Part shown: piece after piece, positions 7,327 through 12,494 of the stretch
How the letters are laid out: each line of letters opens with the position of its first letter
Position numbering within the stretch: the stretch's first letter is position 1
DNA from: Paracoccaceae bacterium
GTDB lineage: Bacteria; Pseudomonadota; Alphaproteobacteria; Rhodobacterales; Rhodobacteraceae
DNA: 12,494 bases
Assembly: GCA_007120685.1 (NCBI GenBank)
Contig: SKNG01000475.1
Span: 1 to 12,494, forward strand
Direction of reading: 5' to 3'
The notes under the pieces: generated by a model
What the model was told of the DNA's origin: nothing
Seen by the model: only the letters and a program-made list of their open reading frames with translations
The model's database searches: none
Position numbers and translations under genes: made by a program

Positions 7327-7383
7327 GTCACCACCGCGTCACCGTCCTGTCACCGCTGGCGCGGAACGGTGACGGAAAGTGAC
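7327..7383. promoter_or_regulatory. Candidate operator: five GTCAC boxes, three in exact 11-bp direct register
   Basis: GTCACC occurs at 7327, 7338 and 7349, exactly 11 bp apart on the plus strand. The same box recurs inverted as GGTGAC at 7368-7373 and AGTGAC at 7378-7383, 10 bp apart. The cluster sits midway between the divergent eCIS operon (start 7278) and the BTAD regulator (start 7546). SARP-family winged-helix regulators are known to bind heptameric direct repeats spaced about one helical turn, so binding by the adjacent regulator is the natural inference. The first box overlaps a minus-strand GTGACA (7331-7326) resembling a -35 element for the eCIS operon; no convincing -10 was found. 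The last box overlaps the -35 proposed for the regulator gene. Confidence 0.6.
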
Positions 7384-7407
7384 TCCGGGCGGTCTTCGTG
7401 CTAAAGT
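7379..7407 (+). promoter_or_regulatory. Possible promoter of the BTAD regulator gene
   Basis: GTGACT at 7379-7384 (four of six to TTGACA), a 17-bp spacer, and TAAAGT at 7402-7407 (four of six to TATAAT). The -35 overlaps the inverted GTGAC box, which would allow autoregulation. The match is modest and the call is tentative. Confidence 0.3.
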
Positions 7408-7474
7408 TGTGCGAAAAAGTAACGAAACAGAAAAAAGCAACGAAACAGAAAAAAGTAACGGAACGGCAAATTGT
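7403..7474 (+). repeat. A-rich 18-bp tandem direct repeats upstream of the regulator gene
   Basis: Units at 7421-7438 and 7439-7456 read AACGAAACAGAAAAAAG plus C or T and differ only in the final base. A degenerate third unit follows at 7457-7474 (AACGGAACGGCAAATTGT), and 7403-7420 preserves the AAAAAG end as a possible degenerate first unit. The hexamer TTGTGC occurs on either side of the core (7407-7412 and 7471-7476). The stretch is markedly AT-richer than everything around it. It lies between the putative regulator promoter and its start codon, so it may be leader sequence, a bent-DNA element or a second protein-binding site. Confidence 0.8.
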
Positions 7475-7530
7475 GCTCGGGCGACGGCATTCTTGGCCGG
7501 AAGCCGAAGGGGCGGATCGACCAGCCTTGG

Positions 7531-7538
7531 GGGAGGGG
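7531..7538 (+). promoter_or_regulatory. Strong ribosome binding site deciding the regulator start
   Basis: GGGAGGGG lies seven bases before the ATG at 7546. The frame is open upstream to 7471, but those codons lack a ribosome site and do not resemble the family N terminus, which begins with the RYRLRLMG strand. Confidence 0.75.
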
Positions 7539-7545
7539 TGCGGCG

Positions 7546-8502
7546 ATGACCCGATATCGGTTGCGTTTGATGGGCGCGCCAGTGCTTTGGCAGGAGGATG
7601 TCGACGGGTCCTTTTCGCCGGTGGGTCTGTCCCGAACCAGCCTTGCGATGCTGTCTCTGGTCGCACTGGAACGTTCTGCCCTGTCGCGCGGCGTGATCGC
7701 CGAGACACTGTGGCCCGATACCGAGCCGGAGAAGTCCTCCTCTCGCCTCAGTTCGGCGCTTTGTCGGCTTCAGTCTGCGGTGGGCGAGGGCAAACCGCCG
7801 CTGCTTCAGGCAAGGAACGGCACCATCGGCATGCGCGGCGATATCGACGTAGCGGTCGATATACGGGAGCTGTCGGCCTGCAGGGCGGCGCTCGAGGGGC
7901 GCGCGTTCACGGAGTGGGAGCGCGCAGAGGTCGCCGCGCTCGAATCGGCGATCAACCGCCGCGAGGGGGAATTCCTCGACGGGCTGGAGGGCGACTGGGT
8001 GGACGACGCCCGTAGACGCTGCGCCGACATCTACGAGGCAGGGCTGGAGGCGCTGATTCGCTTCCACCGGCACCGCGGCCGGCTCGACCAGTCGATCGAG
8101 GCTGCCCGCAGGCTGGTCCGCCTCGACCCCTACCGCGAGGACGTGCAGGCGGTGCTGGTCGAACTCTACGGTGCTGCGGGCAATCGTCGTCGTGCCATCG
8201 CCCAGTATGCCGGCTGCCGCGACCTGCTGGCTGCCGAGCTTGGCGTTGCCCCCGGGGCGGCGCTGACGGCCAGCCTCGGACGCGCGCTAGCCGCAGGACC
8301 GGCGCACGAAGACGGCGACCTTGTCGTGTTGCTGCGCCGGCTCGACCGTGGCGTCGAGGCACTGGCGCGGCAGGTCGCCGAGATGCAGGCCGCGCTCCTT
8401 CGCCAGTCGCAGGGCGGCCCGACACCGGGGGAAGGGCCAAAGGACGCGGACCAATTGGGGCGGGACAACCTCGGCCAGATGGCCGGGCATCCGCTCGCCT
8501 GA
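7546..8502 (+). CDS. BTAD/SARP-type transcriptional regulator, likely controlling the eCIS operon
   Basis: 318 residues. Residues about 1-100 are an OmpR/SARP-type winged-helix domain: the RYRLRLMGAPVL strand, LSRTSLAMLSLVALE, RGVIAETLWPDTEPEKSSSRLSSALCRLQS (recognition-helix region) and a C-terminal wing. Residues about 105-250 form a bacterial transcriptional activation domain of helical TPR-like repeats, with EFLDGLEGDWVDDARRRCADIYEAGLEAL, SIEAARRLVRLDPYREDVQAVLVELYGAAGNRRRAIAQYAGCRDLLAAELGVAP. The order matches DnrI/AfsR-like activators. A C-terminal tail (about 265-318) has a possible coiled coil (LLRRLDRGVEALARQVAEMQ) and a disordered end. No ATPase, sensor or receiver domain is present. 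Being divergent from the eCIS operon across a shared box-rich region, it most likely regulates that operon and itself; that is inference. Confidence 0.93.
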   Translation: MTRYRLRLMGAPVLWQEDVDGSFSPVGLSRTSLAMLSLVALERSALSRGVIAETLWPDTEPEKSSSRLSSALCRLQSAVGEGKPPLLQARNGTIGMRGDIDVAVDIRELSACRAALEGRAFTEWERAEVAALESAINRREGEFLDGLEGDWVDDARRRCADIYEAGLEALIRFHRHRGRLDQSIEAARRLVRLDPYREDVQAVLVELYGAAGNRRRAIAQYAGCRDLLAAELGVAPGAALTASLGRALAAGPAHEDGDLVVLLRRLDRGVEALARQVAEMQAALLRQSQGGPTPGEGPKDADQLGRDNLGQMAGHPLA

Positions 8503-8520
8503 CGCCTGCCGCGGGGGACT

Positions 8521-8865
8521 TCAGAAGTTGATCCCGAGCCCGAGGCCTGCACCCTGAACGTTGTTTCCGAAGACCATGCGGCCGGCGCGGCGAGTGCGGG
8601 TAACGATGATGTCGTCCGCCACGGTATCGAGCCCAACGCCCGCGCCGCCCTGCGTGAGGGGGTCGGAACCGAGCGCGCCCGCCTTCGGGCTGGGGAAATG
8701 GGAGTGCGCGCCTTCCGGCACCCGTCGTACCGGCCGGGCCGCGAGCACCACCCAGTCGGCCAGCGCAGCCGGGACCAGAGCGCTGCCGCCTGGCCCCCTC
8801 TGCCCCACTCTCGCAAGTCCATCGAAAGCGCTCTGCCCCCTGCCCAACCCTCCATATTTTGGCAA
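8521..8865 (-). pseudogene. Possible gene remnant with outer-membrane-barrel-like C terminus
   Basis: A frame of up to 114 residues ends at a TGA at 8521, convergent with and 18 bp from the regulator stop. The last ~40 codons are GC3-rich and protein-like (VADDIIVTRTRR, then VQGAGLGLGINF). They end in a terminal Phe after alternating hydrophobics, the C-terminal signature of outer-membrane beta-barrels. The upstream part is Gly/Pro/Ala-rich and unlike a barrel, no signal peptide is seen, and the only start giving the full length is a TTG at 8865 (followed within ~10 bases by a purine run, not preceded by one). It may be the 3' end of a decayed gene, or chance open frame in GC-rich DNA. No family is recognised. 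Confidence 0.25.
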
Positions 8866-8886
8866 GAAACAGTGAGTCTATAAAAT
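8859..8886 (+). promoter_or_regulatory. Sigma70-like promoter candidate in the gene-poor region
   Basis: TTGGCA at 8859-8864 (five of six to TTGACA), a 16-bp spacer, and TAAAAT at 8881-8886 (five of six to TATAAT). It is the best promoter-like match seen in the window and points rightward into 8893 onward, where no open reading frame of note exists. A short untranslated transcript is possible. Confidence 0.35.
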
Positions 8887-8956
8887 GAGCGCTTTGTGAA
8901 TCCCCGATCGATCCAGCCTGAAGGCATCCCGTTCTAGCGAAGCCAAGAAACGACCC

Positions 8957-8983
8957 TGCCCCGGGAAAGGAAAACCTGGGGCA
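8957..8983. repeat. Nine-pair hairpin with A/G-only loop
   Basis: TGCCCCGGG at 8957-8965 pairs with CCTGGGGCA at 8975-8983 (eight Watson-Crick pairs and one G-T), leaving a nine-base loop AAAGGAAAA. It is not followed by a T run on either strand, so it is not a classical terminator. It lies about 65 bases after the start expected from the promoter candidate at 8859-8886 and could be part of a small RNA or leader. Confidence 0.5.
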
Positions 8984-9077
8984 TCAGGCGTTTAGCGCGA
9001 CAAAGCCGACGGGATTTTTTCAGCGGCGGTCATACCGTTTCCGGTTGATCGCTTCGGCAAGCGCGGGGGGCGGGGTG

Positions 9078-9097
9078 ACGCGCCTTCGAAGGCGCGT
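9078..9097. terminator. Perfect 20-bp palindrome, TTCGAA centre (possible terminator hairpin)
   Basis: Arms ACGCGCCTTC and GAAGGCGCGT are exact reverse complements with no spacer. It is the second hairpin met by transcripts leaving fabI. The bases that follow on the minus strand are C-rich rather than U-rich, so intrinsic termination is uncertain; protection of the 3' end is an alternative. Confidence 0.4.
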
Positions 9098-9099
9098 GC

Positions 9100-9123
9100 G
9101 AACGGGCTTTCGAAAGCCCGTTC
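9100..9123. terminator. Perfect 24-bp palindrome, TTCGAA centre (possible fabB-fabI terminator hairpin)
   Basis: Arms GAACGGGCTTTC and GAAAGCCCGTTC are exact reverse complements with no spacer. It begins 46 bases beyond the fabI stop on the minus strand and is separated by two bases from the palindrome at 9078-9097. No T run follows. The position suggests an operon-end structure. Confidence 0.45.
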
Positions 9124-9168
9124 TTCGCCATTGCGCATGCGACCCGAGCCAATCAACCGGATCTCGTA

Positions 9169-9957
9169 TCAGATGTTGTCAGACTGGGGCATGCCCAGGA
9201 TGTGATAGCCGGAATCGACCATGATGATGTCGCCCGTGGTGCAGGCGCCGTGATCCGAGCACAGGAAGACCGCAGCGCCGCCCACGGCCTCCAGCGTGGC
9301 GTTGTGGCGCAGGGGCGCGTTGGCCTCGGTATGGCGGTAGGTCTTGCGCGCGCCGCCGATGGCCGCCCCCGCCAGCGTCTTCATCGGCCCGGGCGAGATG
9401 GCGTTGACGCGGATACCCTGCGGGCCGAGGTCATTGGCGAGATAGCGCACCGATGCCTCCAGCGCCGCCTTGGCCACGCCCATGACGTTGTAGAAGGGCG
9501 TCACGCGGTTGGAGCCGCCATAGGTCAGCGTGACCAGTGACCCGCCACCCTGCATCAGCTCGGCCGCGCGGCGGGAAACGTCGATGAAGCTGTAGCAGGA
9601 AATATCCAGCGAGTGTTTGAAATTGCCCCGCGTGGTGTTGACGAAGCGCCCGGTCAGTTCGGCCTTGTCGGAATAGGCGATGGCGTGGATCAGGAAGTCC
9701 ATCCGCCCCCAGCGGGCGGCCAGTGCGGCGAAACCAGCGTCCAGGCTGGCATCGTCGCTGACATCGACATCAAGCAGGATGTCCGAGCCGACCGAGGCTG
9801 CCAGCGGGGCCACGCGCTTGCCGAAAGCCTCGCCCTGGTGGGTGAAGGCCAGTTCCGCCCCTTCGGCATGCAGCGCCTTGGCGATGCCCCAGGCGATGGA
9901 GCGCTCATTCGCCACGCCCATCACCAGCCCGCGGCGGCCCTTCATCAGTTCGGGCAT
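9169..9957 (-). CDS. fabI: Enoyl-[acyl-carrier-protein] reductase, FabI type
   Basis: 262 residues, the normal FabI length. It catalyses the last step of each type II fatty-acid elongation cycle, reducing trans-2-enoyl-ACP with NADH in the cytoplasm. Visible are the variant FabI nucleotide-binding motif GVANERSIAWGIA (14-26), DVDVSD near 63-68, HAIAYSDKAELTGRF (91-105), and the catalytic Tyr146, Tyr156 and Lys163 in TYGGSNRVTPFYNVMGVAKAAL. Next comes GIRVNAISPGPMKTLAG (181-197) and the C-terminal TGDIIMVDSGYHILGM. These positions coincide with the E. coli numbering. The gene starts six bp after the fabB stop, so the two are co-transcribed. The intact active site suggests a functional, triclosan-type target enzyme. 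Confidence 0.97.
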   Translation of the reverse strand: MPELMKGRRGLVMGVANERSIAWGIAKALHAEGAELAFTHQGEAFGKRVAPLAASVGSDILLDVDVSDDASLDAGFAALAARWGRMDFLIHAIAYSDKAELTGRFVNTTRGNFKHSLDISCYSFIDVSRRAAELMQGGGSLVTLTYGGSNRVTPFYNVMGVAKAALEASVRYLANDLGPQGIRVNAISPGPMKTLAGAAIGGARKTYRHTEANAPLRHNATLEAVGGAAVFLCSDHGACTTGDIIMVDSGYHILGMPQSDNI

Positions 9958-9963
9958 GGCGGC

Positions 9964-11193
9964 TTACCCCCGATAGGCGCTCATCACGAGCGTGGCGTTG
10001 GTGCCGCCGAAGCCGAAGCTGTTGGACAGCACGCTGTCGAAATCCACCCCCTCGCGACATTCGGTGACGATTTCCCCAGGCTTCAGGCCCGGGTCAAGGT
10101 CCCGCACATTGATCGAGGGCGCGATGAAACCGCCCTGCATCATCAGCAGCGAATAGATCGCCTCATGCACGCCCGTCGCGCCCAGCGAATGCCCGGTCAG
10201 AGACTTGGTCGAGGCCACGGGCGGCACCGCGCCGTCCCCAAATACCCGGCGCAGCCCTTCCACCTCGGTCACATCGCCTGCCGAGGTGGAGGTGCCATGC
10301 GCGTTGACATAGCTGATCTGGCGCCCCTCGGGCAGCGTGGACAGCGCCAGCCGCATCGCCCGTTCACCCCCCTCGCCCGAGGGCGCGACCATGTCATACC
10401 CGTCCGAGGTGGCGCCATAGCCGGTCAGTTCGGCGTATATCTTCGCCCCCCGGGCGCGGGCGTGTTCCAGTTCCTCCATCACCAGAACCCCCGCGCCCCC
10501 GGCGATGACGAACCCGTCGCGGCTGGCGTCATAGGGGCGCGAGGCGGTTTCCGGCGCGTCGTTGTATTTGGAACTCATGGCGCCCATCGCGTCGAAGAGG
10601 CAGGAAAGTGTCCAGTCCACCTCTTCCCCGCCGCCGGCGAAGACGATGTCCTGCTTGCCCAGCTGGATCAGTTCCGCCGCGTTGCCGATGCAATGCGCCG
10701 AGGTCGCGCAGGCCGAGGTGATGGAATAGTTCACCCCCTTGATGCGGAAGGGCGTGGCCAGGCAGGCCGAATTGGTGGACGACATGCAGCGCGTGACCAT
10801 GAACGGCCCCATCCGCTTTGGCGCGCCCTTTTCCTTGACGATCTTATGGGCCTGAAAGAAGTTCGAGGTGGAGGGTCCGCCAGAGCCCATGACCAACCCC
10901 GAACGCGGGTTCGAGACATCGCTTTCATCCAGCCCGGCGTCGGCGATGGCCTGCCGCATGGCGATGAAGTTATAGGCCGCCCCCGGCCCCATGAAGCGCA
11001 GGTCACGCTTGTCCAGATGGTCTTCCAGGGTGATCTGCGGCTTGCCATGCACCTGGCTGCGAAACCCGTTTTCGGCGTATTCGGGCGCGAAGCTGATGCC
11101 GGACCGGCCGGCGTGCAGGCTGTCGGTGACTGCCTGCGCGGTGTTGCCGATGGGCGAGATCACCCCAAGCCCGGTGATGACGACGCGACGCAT
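9964..11193 (-). CDS. fabB: Beta-ketoacyl-[acyl-carrier-protein] synthase I
   Basis: 409 residues, standard for KAS I. It condenses malonyl-ACP with acyl-ACP and, in bacteria using the FabA-FabB route, elongates the unsaturated intermediate. Seen are MRRVVITGLGVISPIGN at the N terminus and the nucleophile Cys162 in SITSACATSAHCIGNA. The other catalytic residues are His299 in VNAHGTSTSAGD, Lys330 in STKSLTGHSLGATG and His335 in the same motif. The C terminus SNSFGFGGTNATLV is the family glycine-rich loop. GLVMGSGGPSTSNFF and MSSTNSACLATPF favour FabB over FabF. The start has GGAGG four bases upstream. fabI follows after six bp. No fabA lies in the window; upstream on the same strand is an unrelated membrane protein gene after a 173-bp gap. 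Confidence 0.96.
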   Translation of the reverse strand: MRRVVITGLGVISPIGNTAQAVTDSLHAGRSGISFAPEYAENGFRSQVHGKPQITLEDHLDKRDLRFMGPGAAYNFIAMRQAIADAGLDESDVSNPRSGLVMGSGGPSTSNFFQAHKIVKEKGAPKRMGPFMVTRCMSSTNSACLATPFRIKGVNYSITSACATSAHCIGNAAELIQLGKQDIVFAGGGEEVDWTLSCLFDAMGAMSSKYNDAPETASRPYDASRDGFVIAGGAGVLVMEELEHARARGAKIYAELTGYGATSDGYDMVAPSGEGGERAMRLALSTLPEGRQISYVNAHGTSTSAGDVTEVEGLRRVFGDGAVPPVASTKSLTGHSLGATGVHEAIYSLLMMQGGFIAPSINVRDLDPGLKPGEIVTECREGVDFDSVLSNSFGFGGTNATLVMSAYRG

Positions 11194-11220
11194 GCTGCCT
11201 CCGTGGTTTTTCCCCGCGCA

Positions 11221-11249
11221 TGTCTAGGGCAGGGGCGGCGTGGGGGCAA
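11221..11249 (-). promoter_or_regulatory. Possible promoter of fabB-fabI
   Basis: On the minus strand TTGCCC (11249-11244), a 17-bp spacer, and TAGACA (11226-11221), 28 bp before the fabB start. The -35 keeps the TTG that matters most in alphaproteobacterial promoters; the -10 is weak. It lies in the 173-bp gap before fabB, consistent with the fab pair having its own transcript. Confidence 0.3.
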
Positions 11250-11366
11250 GCGGGTTGGTGGCGGGCGAGGACCAGGGGGCGCGGTCATCCGCATTCACGC
11301 GGCCCGCTCGGACCCCTTGTGTTCGCATGTCGCTCGGCACATGGGTCCACTTTCGGCCGACAGGTG

Positions 11367-11729
11367 CTAGCGCGGAGGGCCGGGGGGCGGGGGTGCGTCA
11401 TCACCCGGCGTTCCGGCACGTCTGTGGCGCCCGCGCCAGACAAACAGCCCAAGCCCCATGCCCAGCAGATAGACCAGCGTCAGGATCATCACCGGCGCGA
11501 CGACGAACAGCATTGGAACCCAGCCGCCGGTGGCCTGGCCATCACTGACCTCGGTGCGGGACGGCAGGAGCAGGGTCTCGGGTGAAAACAGCAGCAGAAA
11601 GCCCAGCAACAGCCCGCCCGACACCAGCAGGAACAGCACGGCCAGCGTAACGCCCAGCCAGCGGAAACGCCCGCCCAGCAGGCCCAGCAGGAAAGAGCCA
11701 ACCGCCACGGCGATGAGAAATTCCAGCAT
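11367..11729 (-). CDS. Small integral membrane protein of unknown function
   Basis: 120 residues with three predicted membrane segments: about 2-20 (EFLIAVAVGSFLLGLLGG), 24-48 (Leu/Val-rich, ending LLGFLLLF) and 70-98 (WVPMLFVVAPVMILTLVYLLG onward). A short polar loop with SRTEVSDGQATGG lies at about 57-69, and the basic then Pro-rich C-terminal tail (RGRHRRAG ... PPPPGPPR) is probably cytoplasmic by the positive-inside rule. No catalytic motif or family is recognised. It begins five bp after the stop of the nucleotidyltransferase gene, so the two are likely co-transcribed. It is unlikely to be a shadow frame, since the other frames here lack comparable structure. Confidence 0.8.
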   Translation of the reverse strand: MLEFLIAVAVGSFLLGLLGGRFRWLGVTLAVLFLLVSGGLLLGFLLLFSPETLLLPSRTEVSDGQATGGWVPMLFVVAPVMILTLVYLLGMGLGLFVWRGRHRRAGTPGDDAPPPPGPPR

Positions 11730-11734
11730 GGCCG

Positions 11735-12310
11735 CTAAGTCCCGGTGCAGGGGGTGCAGGGCGGGGCGACCCGCAGTCCGGGCCAGCGTTCGCGCCAGTG
11801 TTTCTGTTCCATGCGGCTGCGAAAGGCGGCCAGTTTTGCGGGGCTGGCAGAGGCCGGGCGCAGGATCAGTCCGAACAGATCATCGGTGCCGAAAGGGGCG
11901 ATCAGCGTGCAATGCGCGCCGTCGCGGCGCGCAGCGACAGCCGTGGCGGTTTCCGGCCAGTGGCGCATGGCATCGGCGACCGAGCTGTAGGGGCGGTCGC
12001 CGTTGCGCCTGTGCATGCGGGCCTGGTTGCGGACCGACCAGCGGTAGCCGGCGGCCTGCGCGGCAAGGGCGGCTTCCAGCCGGCGCTCGCGCTGCGGGTC
12101 CCGGCAGGCCGCATCGAAATAGAGCACATCGATATCGGCCGCGCGGCAGTCGCTGGTGCGCCCGTGCAGGTGGTCCCAGACCATGTTGCGGATGAAGCCG
12201 GCGCCGATACACCCCTCAGGCAGGTTCAGCGCGGCGACCAGTTCCAGCGCGTGCCAGCGCGCGGCATCGGCCTTCAGAACGGCAAGGATGCCGGGCCGAT
12301 CAGGCGCCAT
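11735..12310 (-). CDS. Nucleotidyltransferase family protein (DUF925/NTP_transf_6-like)
   Basis: 191 residues. It shows the hallmark pattern of the DUF925 (PF06042) nucleotidyltransferase-like family: IGAGFIRNMVWDHLHG (35-50), an Asp-Ile-Asp pair at 59-61 followed by VLYFD, then WSVRNQARMHRRNGDRPY (91-108). SSVADAMRHWPETATAVAARR follows at about 109-129, and then IAPFGTDDLFGLILRP. The GxxRN and DxD positions fit a polymerase-beta-type nucleotidyltransferase fold, but the substrate of this family is not known to me. The ATG at 12310 is immediately preceded by an in-frame GTG (12313) that could serve instead; neither has a clear ribosome site. It is followed after five bp by the small membrane protein gene. 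Confidence 0.92.
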   Translation of the reverse strand: MAPDRPGILAVLKADAARWHALELVAALNLPEGCIGAGFIRNMVWDHLHGRTSDCRAADIDVLYFDAACRDPQRERRLEAALAAQAAGYRWSVRNQARMHRRNGDRPYSSVADAMRHWPETATAVAARRDGAHCTLIAPFGTDDLFGLILRPASASPAKLAAFRSRMEQKHWRERWPGLRVAPPCTPCTGT

Positions 12311-12314
12311 CACG

Positions 12315-12346
12315 GGCGCCGCGTGCCTGGCCGCGCGCGCGGCGCC
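12315..12346. repeat. GC-rich inverted repeat just upstream of the nucleotidyltransferase start
   Basis: GGCGCCGCG at 12315-12323 and CGCGGCGCC at 12338-12346 are exact reverse complements around a 14-base loop. It ends five bases before the ATG, where a ribosome site would normally lie, so in RNA it could mask initiation. It could also be a chance product of extreme GC content. Confidence 0.35.
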
Positions 12347-12356
12347 GGTGGAGGGT

Positions 12357-12369
12357 GAAAACGGTTTTC
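12357..12369. promoter_or_regulatory. Small palindrome GAAAAC-G-GTTTTC
   Basis: A 13-base odd palindrome located 47 bp upstream of the nucleotidyltransferase start. Its AT-rich arms stand out from the GC-rich surroundings. It could be an operator half-site pair; no regulator family is identified. Confidence 0.2.
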
Positions 12370-12377
12370 TGCCTTAA

Positions 12378-12395
12378 CAGGCTGCTGAATTAGTC
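12378..12395. mobile_element. Possible terminal inverted repeat of an insertion sequence running off the right edge
   Basis: CAGGCTGCTGAATTAGTC resembles, from memory, the CAGGCTGCTGAAAAAGTC-type ends of some IS families such as IS1182-like elements. The ~100 bp beyond it carry stops in the minus-strand frames and no recognisable transposase fragment. The partner end and any target duplication would lie outside the window. Confidence 0.2.
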
Positions 12396-12494
12396 GGAGT
12401 GCCGGAACGGTTTCCCTTCATCTGGGCGCGGGCGGCTGTTCGTCAGGGGTGTTGGCGCGGGCGATACGTGCGCCGGATGCCGATTTTCGCCTCA

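Larger units (their letters stand above)
9040..9161. repeat. Nested inverted-repeat structure downstream of fabI
   Basis: An outer 10-bp inverted repeat, TCCGGTTGAT at 9040-9049 and ATCAACCGGA at 9152-9161, encloses a small stem at 9050-9063 (CGCTT, loop CGGC, AAGCG). It also encloses two long perfect palindromes at 9078-9097 and 9100-9123. The structure begins 8 bp past the fabI stop. It could be a composite transcription-end structure or a short dispersed repeat unit; only a genome search can separate these. Confidence 0.5.
8866..9168. other. Intergenic stretch with inverted repeats, no gene found
   Basis: No coding frame with acceptable start and composition was found here. It contains the -10 half of the promoter candidate at 8881-8886, a hairpin at 8957-8983, a run of six T at 9015-9020 without a stem directly before it, and a cluster of inverted repeats at 9040-9161. 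Confidence 0.6.

Noticed and set aside
7403..7474. CRISPR-like array
   Set aside because: The 18-bp units are directly adjacent without spacers and number only two to four, so this is a tandem repeat, not a CRISPR.
7546..8502. Regulator of an antibiotic biosynthetic cluster
   Set aside because: SARP proteins are often pathway regulators, but no biosynthetic gene cluster is here; fabB and fabI are ordinary primary-metabolism genes in a separate unit.
8561..8875. Plus-strand open frame of 104 codons
   Set aside because: Composition is Pro/Ser/Arg-rich with no motif or ribosome site, and its 3' half overlaps DNA without coding character on either strand.
9015..9020. Run of six T as a rho-independent terminator
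   Set aside because: No stable stem lies directly before it on the plus strand.
9613..11370. Very long plus-strand open frame (585 codons) opposite fabB and fabI
   Set aside because: It is antisense to two genes with intact catalytic motifs, its translation is rich in Arg/Gly/His/Ala with no family pattern, and long antisense frames are expected in GC-rich DNA.

Overview
The window is GC-rich and reads as an alphaproteobacterium, most likely a member of the Rhodobacterales. I base that on codon use, on the FabB and FabI sequences, and on the style of the small housekeeping genes. No taxonomic marker such as rRNA is present, so this is an inference.

Left part (1-7278, all minus strand): the head of an extracellular contractile injection system (eCIS) operon, the phage-tail-like group that includes Afp, PVC and MAC. 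In transcription order it encodes a DUF4255/Pvc16-like tail-terminator protein, an unrecognised beta-rich protein with a carboxypeptidase-regulatory-like segment and an acidic run, and an 810-residue contractile sheath with a large central insertion. A first inner-tube protein, a second divergent sheath-like protein, a second tube protein and the start of an Afp7-type hub/adaptor protein follow; the last runs off the left edge. Genes overlap by 4-8 bp or are separated by 17-52 bp, so they look like one transcript. Hub/spike, baseplate, AAA ATPase, fibre and effector genes would lie to the left and are not visible.

Control region (7279-7545): a BTAD/SARP-type regulator (7546-8502, plus) is divergent from the eCIS operon. 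The shared intergenic region holds three GTCACC boxes in exact 11-bp register, then two inverted GTGAC boxes, then an A-rich 18-bp tandem repeat. Direct heptamers at about 11 bp are the arrangement that SARP-family winged-helix proteins bind, so this is a strong candidate operator for the regulator and possibly the eCIS promoter. It is the most interesting observation here.

Middle (8503-9168): gene-poor. It holds a possible gene remnant ending in an outer-membrane-barrel-like C terminus, a sigma70-like promoter followed by a hairpin, and a nest of inverted repeats downstream of fabI, including two perfect TTCGAA-centred palindromes.

Right part (9169-12310, minus strand): chromosomal housekeeping. 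fabB and fabI (type II fatty acid synthesis) form a tight pair. Upstream of them is a second pair, a nucleotidyltransferase-family gene and a small three-helix membrane protein. The last ~180 bp contain no convincing gene; a sequence resembling an insertion-sequence end begins near 12378.
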